DNA from: Edaphochlamys debaryana
Taxonomy: Eukaryota > Chlorophyta > Chlorophyceae > Chlamydomonadales
Length of the DNA: 64,000 bases
Reading direction: 5' to 3'
NCBI GenBank assembly: GCA_016858145.1
Contig: JAEHOE010000004.1
Location: 1,178,001-1,242,000, forward strand
In this document: piece by piece, positions 11,501 through 24,826 of the stretch
Layout of the letters: each line of letters begins with the position of its first letter
Position numbering within the stretch: position 1 is the stretch's first letter
Position numbers and translations under genes: made by a program
The notes under the pieces: model-generated
Database searches by the model: none
What the model saw: only the letters and a program-made list of their open reading frames with translations
What the model was told of the DNA's origin: nothing

Positions 11501-13281
11501 CGGGTTGCTGAGGGAGGGACGAACGGCGCACCTCGCACGGTGACGCGTGTCAGCTGGTCCATGCCGGCACGAGGGCCTCCCAACGGGCTGACCCTACCCT
11601 CCCGCTGGCGCCTGTGCTTCGGTCATGGTTGGCGTAAGGGCCCACGGCCTGACCTTATCCCTCCCCCTTCGTATGCCCTCCGCAGGCGACCCCATTGACC
11701 GCTTCATCCAATTCTTCCACCGCTACTTCAAGCACGACTCCCACGAGCCGGGCTACTCCCTGGGCATCCAGGGCGGCCGCGACGGCGCGCGCCTTACGCA
11801 CAACCACGAGCGCCAGTACCACTACGTGCTGCAGAGCCTGACGCTGTGGTGAGCCGGGGCTTCTCGCACCGTATCGGGGTTGCCCATGCTCCCAGGCGGA
11901 ACGGACGGGGCGGCGAAGGGGCACACGTGCAGGTGTGGGGCCGCACATGTACGGGAGACGGACTGTCATCTGCCCGCAGGGGGTATGCTGACGTAAGCTG
12001 GCTCCCGCGACCCCCGGCAGGCGCGAGATCTCGACGGAGATGTTTAAGCTGTGGTACCTGGCCGAGTCGGACATGCTGCGCGAGGGCAACACCTACCGGC
12101 TCTGCGACACAGGCCAGGGGCTCAACCGCGTGCAGTCGGCGCCGCAAGTCGGGCGCGCCATGCAGAACATCCTGCACCGGTGCGGGCCGCGTTCCACGTG
12201 CACGGGCTGGGCCGGCCTCGTGCCGAGGGGCAGCTGGCGTGGCAAGACAAGGCGTATGCTGCCCTCCGCAATGCCTCGCTAAACCATACTTTGCACTTGA
12301 CCTCTCAAGCTGCGCGGCTGCTGACCGTGTTGTTGCTGGTGCTGCTGCTGGTGTGCGCAGGGTGCAGGAGCGCATCGGGTCGTGGGTGGGGTCATCGGTG
12401 GTGCACCTGGGCGACCACAACGTGCCCAACGCGCTCATGTTCATCGACAAGTACACGCAGGTGCGTAAACGCAGCGGCAGCCGGGTGGTCTGGGCTTGCG
12501 CAGCGGCCTGGTGGTGGACCTCCGTGGACCCCCGTGGGCCCAGGCTTGCTCATCGCCGGGCGTCATGGTGCCGGGCGTTTGCCGCGCTGCGCCGCTGACT
12601 GCGTGGCCCTGGGCGCGCCACGCCCCGCGCAGGTGCCGCGCATCTTGAACCCTGTGGTCAGCGTGCTGGAGGAGCTGCCCAAGCTCTACCGCGACCCCAA
12701 CCTGCGCAGCTACATCGACAGCACCTTCGGTAGGAGATGCCGTGCTGCCGTATGATGCACGGGCCATGGCCACGAATTGCATGCTGGGCTGGGCTGGGCT
12801 GGCTCATGTGCATGGTGCCCTTTGGGCGTGTGCCACCATGCAAAGCTTTGACCCCTGCTGCCCGATTCCCCTTTTGGCGCCCGCCCCCCCCTGCAGGCGG
12901 CGTGGAGCAGTGCCGGAAGTCCATCCTGGTGGACTTCTGCCGCCACGCCTTCGACGGGAGCGGTGCGGGTGAGCGGAGAAGGCGGGGAGAGGGGACGGGG
13001 CTTGCCGATGCCTCGGTTCTGGAGGAAGGGATGTATCCTGCTTGCCCCCTTCGGCTCCATGCCCACTTCCTGCGCCCCGGAGACCGTGCACCGACCCCCT
13101 TCCCACTGCCCCCTTCAACAATTGCTTTCCGCCCTCAGACAACTTCTTCGACGCGGGCTCCTGCATCGACGGCCGCCTGACCAGCGCCTGGAACTGGTGC
13201 TCCAAGGTGGAGAAGAAGCCCTACTTCCACATCTTCCGCCTGGCGGGCTGGGTGGGCTTCGACGGAGAGGTTAAGTCGTGA
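8590..13281 (+). CDS. DUF2009 / UPF0652 family protein (non-canonical E2-like)
   Basis: This is a multi-exon gene (about 16 exons) with a strongly conserved core. The N-terminus (exons from 8590, 8961, 9316 and 9653) is a variable coiled-coil and acidic region (ADRLREALRQLLERPGSTA). The core begins SFSERARFIPMRLSHDERKL and runs through KLLRLLESALNVSEYTDK, DLCAILSGLLVAADYKKG, NPDRMRSEYGKLMYMLMD, FKHDSHEPGYSLGIQGGR, DTGQGLNRVQSAPQ, IGSWVGSSVVHLGDHNVPNA and FFDAGSCIDGRLTSAWNWCS, with the stop at 13279-13281. These blocks match the plant and protist DUF2009 family as I remember it. Some databases describe the C-terminal part as a non-canonical E2 ubiquitin-conjugating domain; its biochemical role is not established here. 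Nearly every splice join keeps phase. The second intron needs either a GC donor (CAG|GCACGC, ~9090) or a slightly later GT. A 96-bp hairpin lies in the intron near 10500. The alternative start at 8659 cannot be excluded. Confidence 0.9.
10471..10566. repeat. Long inverted repeat (hairpin) in an intron
   Basis: Arms at 10471-10511 and 10526-10566 are about 41 bp each with roughly four mismatches, separated by a 14-bp loop. The left arm starts GCCTCTTTGCCTT and ends TCATGCGGTT; the right arm is its near-exact reverse complement. The element sits in a DUF2009 intron between the exons ending NADFFQ and beginning NIFELGRRYK. It could be a folded transposon remnant (MITE-like) or a small-RNA precursor in sense with the host transcript. 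Confidence 0.8.
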
Positions 13282-14916
13282 GCGAGGCTTGCGACGAGGG
13301 GCCTTGGTGTGACCGGGCATGGGGCTTGGGGAGGGGGTTGGGCTAGGGGCTGCCGGTGCGGGCTGTTAAGTGGCGCAGTTAGCTAGTAGGCTACTAGGCA
13401 GGAGTGTGCACGCGTCGGTGCGTTAGAGGTTTGGGCGTAGGCGCGTAGCATGTAGGCCGAGCATGCCATTAGGTTGGGTGGTGTGCTTGCCAAGAGCAGG
13501 GCACTTCTGTGGGCCATGCGCGGACACGCTTGGGCCATGCCCCGGCTGTGTGGGGGAGGGGCACCGCGGCGGGGGTTTCTGGTCAGTATCTATGTGGAGA
13601 GTGAGAGTAGAGAGCGGCAGAGAGACGAGACGGGCACGCCACGGGTGGCGCAGTGCAGCACGCAGTTAGGGCGGTGCCGAGGGTGTGCGCGAACAGGGGA
13701 ATCCGGTGGATGCAAGCTGGGGGGTTCGGGGCTCCAGGGTGGGAGCATGAAGGGCAGTGCAGGCCAGGGGTGCGGGCAGGCCGGGCACCTGGTGCGGGCA
13801 GGGCGGCAGGCCGAACGTGAGCGGAAGGCTGCTTCGGGGGCTCGAGCAGCTTCGGGGGCTCGAGCAGATGGAGCCAGAGGAAGGGGTTCGCGAGAAAGCT
13901 AGAATGGGTGCGGCCTGTTAAACATCGCCGACAGTGTAAATCATCCGCAGCCGTCGCCTCTCCTGCGTAGGGCCGCGTCACAGCTCAGGGAGTAGAATGG
14001 CGTTAGGCTGGAAGAGGAAGAGCGAAGAGGTGACTAGAGGAACCCGGCTCCGGGCCTCGTGTGAGTGCGCGGGGAGTCCGGACTCCCATGGTCCGAAGCA
14101 AAGCGCAATGCAGCGCGGAGCACGATGGCACGCTTGGCTCCAGGCCCCCAGTCACCTCACATGGTCAGGACCGGTCACGCCCTCTCTGGGGGCGCTGCGC
14201 TGGCACTGGGGTCGCCTGCTTTTGCACACGTGAATGAACCCCACTCCATGCATTCAGTACCCGGAAGCGGGCTCTTTCCACTCTTGATGGAACGCCACTG
14301 CTCCTACGGTATCCCACGCCGGCGTGGCCCGGCCCATGCCAGTATACATCCCAGCAAAACAACCCAGACACTAGCCCCCCTGCCTCCACACAGATTCCTA
14401 CCCAATGCCTGCGCTCTTGCTCCTGCCCCTCCACTCAGTCGCCGGTTATCCAGTCTTCAGAGAACCTCGCTTAGGAAGATCACTACCCAGACCCGAGCAA
14501 CATCTCACTAAGCAGCTAGCCATCTAGATAAGTTTGGCTCCGAGCCCAGACGATCCCACGCTTAGCCACGTACATGGGCTCACGTCAGAAGGTCCCAGTT
14601 AACTCTTGATGGGCAAACGTCTAGCAGTAATCAATCACGGGGTCAAGGGCGCTGAACGGCGCCGTCCGGGTCAATGTTAACGCAGTTCAATGCACAACCA
14701 CCTCCGCATTGCTTTCAATGTAGAGCATACATCCTGCTAGTAATGCCTTAATGAATGGCGTTGAGCGCTCAGGAACCGTGCGAATGCCTCTGCCCCTAGG
14801 TGTCTGCCCCTGCCCGCTCGAAAACTGAGCCTGCACCCCTGCCCCATGCTAAGCTGGTCTATCCTACCACAACTGCGGTCTCATACCAATGCGCACTCGG
14901 TAGTGATGAATTTCTT
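13282..14916. other. Convergent intergenic region
   Basis: The 3' flanks of the plus-strand DUF2009 gene and the minus-strand M11 gene meet here. It holds a probable TGTAA poly(A) signal at 13935 and a short tandem repeat at 13833-13868 (18-bp unit GCTTCGGGGGCTCGAGCA, two copies). I find no coding exon chain. Confidence 0.5.
13935..13939 (+). terminator. Candidate poly(A) signal TGTAA (DUF2009 gene)
   Basis: TGTAA is the usual poly(A) signal in volvocine algae. This copy lies about 650 bp after the DUF2009 stop codon on the correct strand, a plausible 3' UTR length. It is assigned by position only. Confidence 0.4.
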
Positions 14917-17900
14917 CAGCAGTTATCAACCTGCAGGGGGGTAAGGCACAGTACGCGTGCTCGAGTCAGCAGCTGCAGAAGCTTGGAACCCGTGGATCCC
15001 CGGAGGTCCGGACCGCAGCGCAGTGCCATCACCCTTGCCGATACTGTACCCTTCATTCCACTCCACCCCAAGGACGAGGCTTCCCTGCACGTCCCTGCCT
15101 TTGTTCCTTACCTTCCCATCGCAGTCATTGTCGAGGCCGTCCCTGCACTGCGCCCCGCTCTCCCGCCCCTTGGACTGGGCTCTGCAGACGTTGATGTAGG
15201 CCGCTCCGCCCACAGTGTCGATTCGGGCCACCCTGACCGCCAGGAGCGGCGACGAGGTGTCGGCGGGGTTGTTGCTGCCCGGCTTGGGCCACACGGGCTG
15301 GTCGTTGGCGTCCAAGTTGGCGAGCGCCAGCACGCCGCCGCAGGAGTTGTAGAACGTGTCAGCGCTGTAGCGATGCACCTGAGGGGAACGGGAAGGCAGA
15401 GCGTCAGCGCGGCCCTTGCTTGCTAGCTCAGCATGCACACCACGCATGTCGGGGTGATTGAAACGTAAATTCTGCCAGTCCAAATTGGCGCAACGTACCT
15501 GAACTTTGTTGCGGTAGGCTTGTCCCAGGCCCGCCTCAACGCCATTCGGGTTGTAGCGGCGGAAACTGATGAACAGATGCTCGTACGTATCCCATCCGCC
15601 TGCCCCGTTCATCCAGTCACTCGGCGAGATCTGAGGCGCGCGCCAGTGAACCTCGGTCAGTACCTTAGCCTTTGGGCTGACGGGGGCATGTGACGGGGAA
15701 GGGCATTTCTGAGCCGCACAGCGGCTCCCTTACCTGGAGGGAGCTGATGCGTGCGTCCGCTAGCCCCCTGAGCTTGAAGGGCGTCCACCGACCGACGGGC
15801 AGGTCCGAGCTCTGCCACACCGCCTGGGGCACGGTCCAGCCCAGGCTGACGGACTGCGGAGCGTTGAACATGACGGGCGCGGCGGCCGAGCCCATCGGAC
15901 CTGCCAGGGGGAAGGACGCCGGCATGAAGGAGTTTAGGCGGGTCGGGTGAGTTCAGGGCGTGTGCCGGCACAGTGTCATGCGAGCTGTGGCGCCCAGTTG
16001 GACAAGGCCCAGCCCAGCCCAGCATCGCTGCTGCAGCCCTGTGCTCACAACTGCCGTCCCCGTATTCTTGGATATTGCCGTTGTTGTCGTAGGCCTGCAG
16101 GAGCAGGTTTAAACGGGGGCCGGGCGTCAGGGCACGGCGCCAGGGCACGCCGTGTGGACAGCGGTGCGGCAGCAGGGTGCAGGGGGGGCACTAATCGCAG
16201 GGAGGGCCGGCGCTCACCCTCGAGTGCGCCAGGCCCATGTTGTGCCCCAGCTCGTGAATCATGAGGACCACGTTAGCTGCATGGGAAAACGCAAAGAGAA
16301 GGGTCACTGGGCTGTACTTATGTGCACTTTGGCAGCGGGCAGCACTCACGGTTGGCCGTCTGCCCGGGCATCCAGAGGTCCAGGTTGGTCTCGCCCAGGC
16401 CGAAGCAGTTGGCCACGCCGAACTGCCCCTCCTCCACCTCGTCCGGCAGAAGGTACAGGTGGTGCGTGTACAGGTAGACGTTGATTCCGAGGTTCTGCGG
16501 ATTGGGCCACCGGGTTTGATTAAGTTTGGGCATGTGGGGGAGCGTATTGAGTGGGGTGCTCCATCCCCGCAGGTCTATGGTCTGTGGATTCCCTGACCTG
16601 CAGAACCCATGCATCGGCCTCTTGGGCGTAAGCGGTCCGCTTCTTGTCATCCGCCAAAGAGTTGTCCTTGTAGGCTGCGCAAGAGATGCATAGGTGGTCA
16701 GGAGCTCTGTCAACCGCGTGCCCTGCTGGGGCGCTTAATTGAGCTCGGCAGTGGCACGGATGCGCAGGGCCCACCTGAGCAGCCGACAGGCACTTTGGTG
16801 AAGATTACACGGTTGTAGTTGGGGCCGAGCGGAAAGCTGTACGCGCCAAAGGACGCAGTTTCAAAGTATCGTGGCAACGGACCGTTAAGCGCCGTCTGTG
16901 GGGTGGATGAACACACGTTGGCAACAGTCAACGGCCCATCGTTCCCCCGGGAACCCGCCCTACGTGTCGCTCAAGCTGGCCCTTGCCCCAGCCCCCACAC
17001 CAGCTGCTGGGGAGCCCCACTCGCCTTGTAGATGTCATAGTTGACTGTGGACTTGCGCCCACATACGTCCAGGGCCATAATGAGTATGGTCATTGAGTGG
17101 ATGGGCGGGGGGTTGGGCGGATCCCTGGGCCACACGGTCGTGCCGGTGGGGACGGGGAGCGGGTCCGGGTTGCCGCTGGGCGCCGAGCTGGACGAACGAG
17201 GTTTGGAGGTGGGGCTGGACGTGACCAGGGCTGACGCACGGGGGCTGGGCGAAGGGGTGATGTCGGATGACCGTGACTGCGCGACCAGGGCAGGGTTTCA
17301 CAGGAGGTTAGCTCGACGTGTATCATGGGCCAGCCAGAGCTCGTTAACGATTGCAGGTTGCGGGCGATCAGCAGTTCAACACCCACCCCTATGCCGAAGT
17401 CCACCAGCCAGCCACTGCCGTCGAAGTCATTGCTCGATGGAAACTTCTTCGTGGGCGGCGGCGGCCAGCTCGGCGGCGGCGAGCGGTTGGGAGGCGGCAA
17501 GCGGGTTGGCGGCGGGAAGCGGGTGTGCAGAGTACGGGTCGGCGGGGGTGGGGTGATGGGCGGCGGGGTGCGGGGAGGCGGTGAGAGGCGGGTTGGAGCC
17601 AGCGACTGCGAAGGCGGCCTGCTGCGGTTCTTGCCATTGGAACGGGTCGGCGGGGGTGGGGTGCTGGGCGGCGGGGTGCTAGGAGGCGGCGAGGGGCCGG
17701 TGGGAGCCAGCGACTGCGAAGATGGTCTGCTGCGGTTCTTGCCATTGGAGCGGGTCGGCCGGGACGGCGTGCCAGGCGGCGGGGTGCTAGGAGGCGGTGA
17801 GGGGCCGGTTGGCATCAGGGGTTGCGCGGACGGCCTGCTGCGGTTCTTGGTATTTGAGCGGGTCGGCCGTGACGGGTCGCTAGGCGGCGGGGTGCTAGGA

Positions 17901-18602
17901 GCGCTGGGAGGCAGGGTCTTGGCGTCGGCGCGGGCCCCCTGGCCCAGGGGGGGAGCGCCAGATTCTAGCGTGACAAGGCGTCCAATTGCCTCCTTGGCCT
18001 CTGCGTCACAGGAGCCCTCGATCCTGATCAGAGCGCCTGTGGGAACCCAGGAGGCAAGCAACGAGGGAGGGGTGGTGAGCGCCACTGGGGGCTTCCTAGG
18101 CGGCTACACATCAGCGCATGGCCTGCCCAGAGCACCCGCTCCTGCAGCCAGGCCGCACACACCTGTGTCCAGGAATTCGCTTAGGGAGGAGGCGCCTTTC
18201 CACGTTAGTCCCCATCGCACACCGTCTGAGGCAATGAATCGGAGCGTGTCCGCGGACCGGGTTGATCGGACAGTGCCTGCGGCATTCCGGACAGGGGCAT
18301 GTCAACGGCCTGGAGTTGGACCGCGCTCCCAGACCAACCCCTGGTAACCGAGGCCGCCGAGCTCCGCCTTTCGGACCGATGTGACAAGCGACGCAGTTGT
18401 CGTCCGCTCCGGACTCACCTGAGAGCAGGCACCGCGTGTCGGGCTGTGACGTTAGACGCCGACCCAGGGTCCGCTCCAGTTCGGTAGTGCCTCGCCCTTC
18501 GCCGCCGCGTAGCCGAATGCTGCTGCTTTCATGCCCTGGTGCCATGGACGCGGCGATCAAGAGCGCGAGTGCGCTCCATTTCAAAAGCGCCCGGCCGGCC
18601 AT
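14917..18602 (-). CDS. M11 gametolysin-like metalloprotease with intact zinc site
   Basis: The ATG at 18602 starts a signal peptide (LLKWSALALLIAASMAPG). Exon 2 gives IRIEGSCDAEAKEAIGRLV and a long Pro-rich linker with three 36-residue repeats (TRSNGKNRSRP...SPPPSTPPP). Then come SMTILIMALDVCGRKSTVNY, YFETASFGAYSFPLGPNYN, VYLYTHHLYLLPDEVEEG and the catalytic exon with HELGHNMGLAHS (about 16210-16265). That matches HExxHxxGxxH: three zinc-binding His and the catalytic Glu. The Met-turn-like YGDGSCPMGS follows across a phase-1 intron, then NAPQSVSLGWTVPQ and a C-terminal domain. The final exon is only VDNC plus the stop (14917), completing CRDGLDNDCDGKVDNC, which resembles the DxDxDG-type metal-binding motif of MopE-like proteins. 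One intron (after NYDIYK) needs a GC donor, AAG|GCGAGT, to keep frame. Expected role: secreted wall or matrix lysis. The exon edge near 17385 is inferred. Confidence 0.88.
17540..17863 (-). repeat. Three 108-bp in-frame tandem repeats (proline-rich linker)
   Basis: Three successive 108-bp units inside the M11 exon encode 36-residue repeats that begin TRSNxKNRSRP and end SPPPSTPPPxTP. The units are close in sequence, and the third is diverging. Because the period is a multiple of three, copy number can change without a frameshift, so linker length may vary between strains. Confidence 0.85.
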
Positions 18603-20611
18603 TTCTGGCTGGCCTGATGGCTCAAAAGGGCCGGCTACACCCTTGCGACTCTGCGATTGCCTTGGTTCTCTATGTAATGTGTTGCTTCTACCAAGGCCGA
18701 AGCGATGCAAGGCGTCGCAGGCGCACCGGAGCGAACTGATGTGCACGGTCGGCGAGCAACCCGGCCTCCGGACGGGCTCTAAGCGTCCTGGTGCAGGCTT
18801 GTGTGACACGCTAACTAGCTGCCTACACGCCTATCTTGAACCCTACGCGCTGCGAAGCCAGCCAAGCCCTTGAAGCTTGGGTGCCGTACGGCGAGGCTAC
18901 TGCCATGGAGGCTCGGGGCGAAGCAGCTTCCCTGCTGCGCCGCCGTTGGGCCCGATGCATTCCTTCAACAAAGCCGCACCTATCTAACGTCCACAGGCCA
19001 TGCGCAGCTCAGCAGTCGAAGCGGTGCGACTACGAGCGTCGCGGGCCTCTCGCAAGGTGCTTCTCGCCAACGGTGTGCCCGTGCCGCCAAATGCCGCCAA
19101 GAGCCAGCCGCCGGCGTGACACACACGAATTCCTGCGGCGCCCGGCAGCGCCTTCATGTTCTGGATCAAGGTTTCTTTGCTTGGAACCGGTCTTGTTCGG
19201 CACGGGCCCCAGGCCCATGCACGGACCCGCCCCCGGACCCAGGCCCGTCCGGGCTCCCGTCCGGGGAGCTTCTCGTCAAGAGGTGCCCGTAGAGACTTAT
19301 GCCAGTGCCCAGCTCCCGATTCGCATGTCCAGCTTCCTGCCACAGCTGCGTCTTGAAGCCCTCCCTCGTGTCCAATTTGCGCGCCTTGGCCATACCGCAC
19401 ACGCCCCGCCATGTGCTCATCCGCACCCGCGAACACCTCCACCGGCAACCTGCACACGGTTAAATCAAATGGTATAGTGCGCTGAACTGATTCCTTGGGC
19501 CGTCAATGCTTGAATGCACATTCTGGGCCCTGTGCTTTTGTTTGACCTGGCCTCAGACCGCGGCAACCCAGATAGGCTCCCACATCCCTCTTGCCTTCCA
19601 CATCCCGCCAACCCCACGACCGTCAGCCGGTCCTCTTGCCTCTGAAACGCTGTTGTATGCCCGAATGGCTCCGCCGGCCGTCAAGGCTTGCTTCCTGGCC
19701 CTGCGCTGTTCTCTGACTTGGCCCAGAACTGCCGCAACTTAGATTAGCGTGTGACTCTTGCCCTTGAGTGCAACTCCATGGGTGTTGCAGCGCAGTTACT
19801 TGGCACGGGGGCCATGGGCGAAGCAGTCAGCACAGATGTACTAATGAATGTGCTCCCAGCTGATTGCACGGGGTGGGCCTCAAGCCCTCTGACTTCTGAG
19901 CTCGTGGAAGCAGCGGAGAGCCCTGGGGGGTGGCAGCGCGGCACTGCCGGCAGATAGAACGCGGCACTGGTTAAATGGGACTGGGGGAGCCCTTCTTGTC
20001 TTCAAATCTGCGCACAGTCTTGGGCTGCATGGAATCCAGTGGGCTGTGTCAAGTGCCATGCACACAGCGGCAGCAGCTTACATCACAGCCATCTTACAGA
20101 CGAGAACCCTTGTCCTGCCGCTTCCCCACAGGCCTCGACCCGGCCTCGACACTCGCTTAGTCCGCCCTTCCCCTTATGAGGAGCTCTCTGAAACTTCAAT
20201 GGCCCAACCGTGGGTCACGGATTCGTGTCCGTGCATCCAAATGCACGCACACCTTCACAAGGACCAGGACTCCAAGCTCACCCCCTCACCCCGGTCCCGA
20301 CCTACGAAGCCTGCTGGGAAGTGACCGACGCCACTGCCAACCGCTCACCGAACAGCAACAGCCCATCGCAGCCGCCCAGGCGCAGCGGCTCAACGTCCAG
20401 GCTTCCTCCACACCGCGATCCCACCTTCCAAGCCCTAACGGCCCGGAACCTCCTCCACACAGCCCATCCGCCCAGCAACCGCAACCGCCACAACCTGGCC
20501 TCAACTCCACACTGCCCCTATGCGCCCTGGCCCGCGCCCCCCCGCTTTGCCACGCCGACCAACCCACATCAGCCGACCCACATCGACCCACATCAAAGCC
20601 CCCTCGCCCGC
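18603..20611. other. Intergenic region with a diverged ~70-bp duplication
   Basis: This is spacer between the start of the second M11 gene and the end of the aminotransferase gene. Two related stretches, about 19496-19562 and 19675-19742, share a GGCCGTCAA...TTGACCTGGCC-type core and are imperfect direct repeats. Candidate minus-strand poly(A) signals for the aminotransferase lie at 20078-20098. I find no gene. Confidence 0.45.
20078..20098 (-). terminator. Candidate poly(A) signals (TGTAA, two copies)
   Basis: TTACA occurs at 20078 and 20094 on the plus strand, which is TGTAA on the coding strand, about 520 bp past the aminotransferase stop. Assignment is by position and known algal signal use. 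Confidence 0.35.
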
Positions 20612-23209
<2,598 letters not shown>

Positions 23210-24826
23210 TGCAGTGAACAGGTTTCACAGTAAGCAGTGGAGTAACTTATCCCCTATCCACAAACATTTGGGCTTGAGAGCGACTCTGGGCCAAAAGGGC
23301 TTGGCACGCCACTTGCAAGCCCTTGTCCACCGCGCGCGCAACGCTGCCGAGGACTACGTGCTTGCGCTGATCTCAAGGAGACTGTATTGCGCACCTGCTA
23401 AGGCCGCTTCGCCGACGCCCGCGAGTAGAAGGCAACGCTGATGGCGCTCGCCGCGCAGTCCTGTCTATTCACAGGGGCCGCAGCCTATCCAAATCACCAC
23501 TTGAAGTCTCTAGCGTTAAGCTATGCGGAGTGTTTGCAGCGACCGACGACCACGTGATGCCGTGCAGCCCCGATGCAAGTGGCCTCCGTGAAGCCAGCGC
23601 GCCACCGTATTGGGGGCTGGCCAGAGCGGAGCAGTGCGGAGCGGGGGGCAGGTTGGTGGTAGAGCTGGAAGGTGTACCAGAGGCCAGGGATCCAAGCAGG
23701 CAACGGGGCGGGGCAGGGGTGAAGGGAAGCACACGACGAACACGCGCCTGGCCCAACGCCCAGGGCCCAGCGCCCAGGGGCCAGGGCCCTCGTGGCCCTG
23801 TGACCAGCGGGGTGTGACCAACCAGGTGTGACAGTGACCGTCTCACCAGCTGTGACCAGCGGGGTGTGACCAGGTGCACCTGGCTGCGATCTCAATAAGC
23901 ATGCCGGCGAGAGGATTACAGTTTACTGATCCGCCCACCCAGTGCTAATGCATCCCAGGGGAGGCACAAGCCCTCCCCGCCAGGCCAAGGGCCGCAGCGC
24001 AACGCCCTACCTCTCGCGTCACGCCACAGTGCCTCCCTCTAGGTCTCCACCTCGAGCCAAGTTTCCACCTCTTCAACGTTTCGCCAGTCCATGCCATACC
24101 TGTGACTGCTTTGGGTACACCAATCGCCATACCCAGTAAGGAAGCAATCCCAGGAGGCTGCACCCATGCCCACCCCCCGCTCTCATTGATGCCCCGCAAC
24201 TGCTCTCGTCCTGCCTTACGTCCAGCCTGCACCTCAACGGCTGCAGTAGCCGACACACCGTTTAGTCAAACCCCATTGTGTTTGAATCCCTTCGGTGGTT
24301 ATGCACGCGCCGCTCTGTTGTCGTGTACCTCCTGCCACACATCGCCCCCGCGTCCGGTGGCGGCGTCCCTGGCGGCCGAGCTTCACGTGCTTCCTCCCTT
24401 GTCACTGCGCCTTGCACGGTCCTACCACTCACACATACAAGAGGAATCCCACCACCTCTTCACACAAACCAGTCAGACATCTTGCTATCTTAAGTGCACT
24501 GCTTGCTGTACGGGCGCAGCGCCGCCTAAAAGGCGCTGCATACACACGATGCTGAGTCTGTCGGGATGATATAGAGGCCGCCCTGAACCTCCGGGCCGGC
24601 AGGGCCTTTTGCTAGGCTTTGCAGCGCCTCTGCGGCTGCCTTGCGCCGGCTACAAAACTAGGAGTTCGGTTGGCACGTCCGTAAGCATTCCTTGCCATGC
24701 TCAGGTCCATGTCCTCTTTGTCGTCAGGGCGAAGGCGGCCGCAGCTGCCCACGCCAACAGGCGCCAGCCCGTCGGCGCCGCCTTCGTAATGACACAATCT
24801 TGTGCCCGCGTGCGAGCGCAGGGGCT
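23210..24826. other. Intergenic, no gene seen
   Basis: About 1.6 kb between the aminotransferase start and the end of the LysM-CAP gene, both minus strand. It contains GTGTGACCAGCGGGGTGTGACC-like short direct repeats near 23800-23880. I find no supported exon. Confidence 0.45.
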
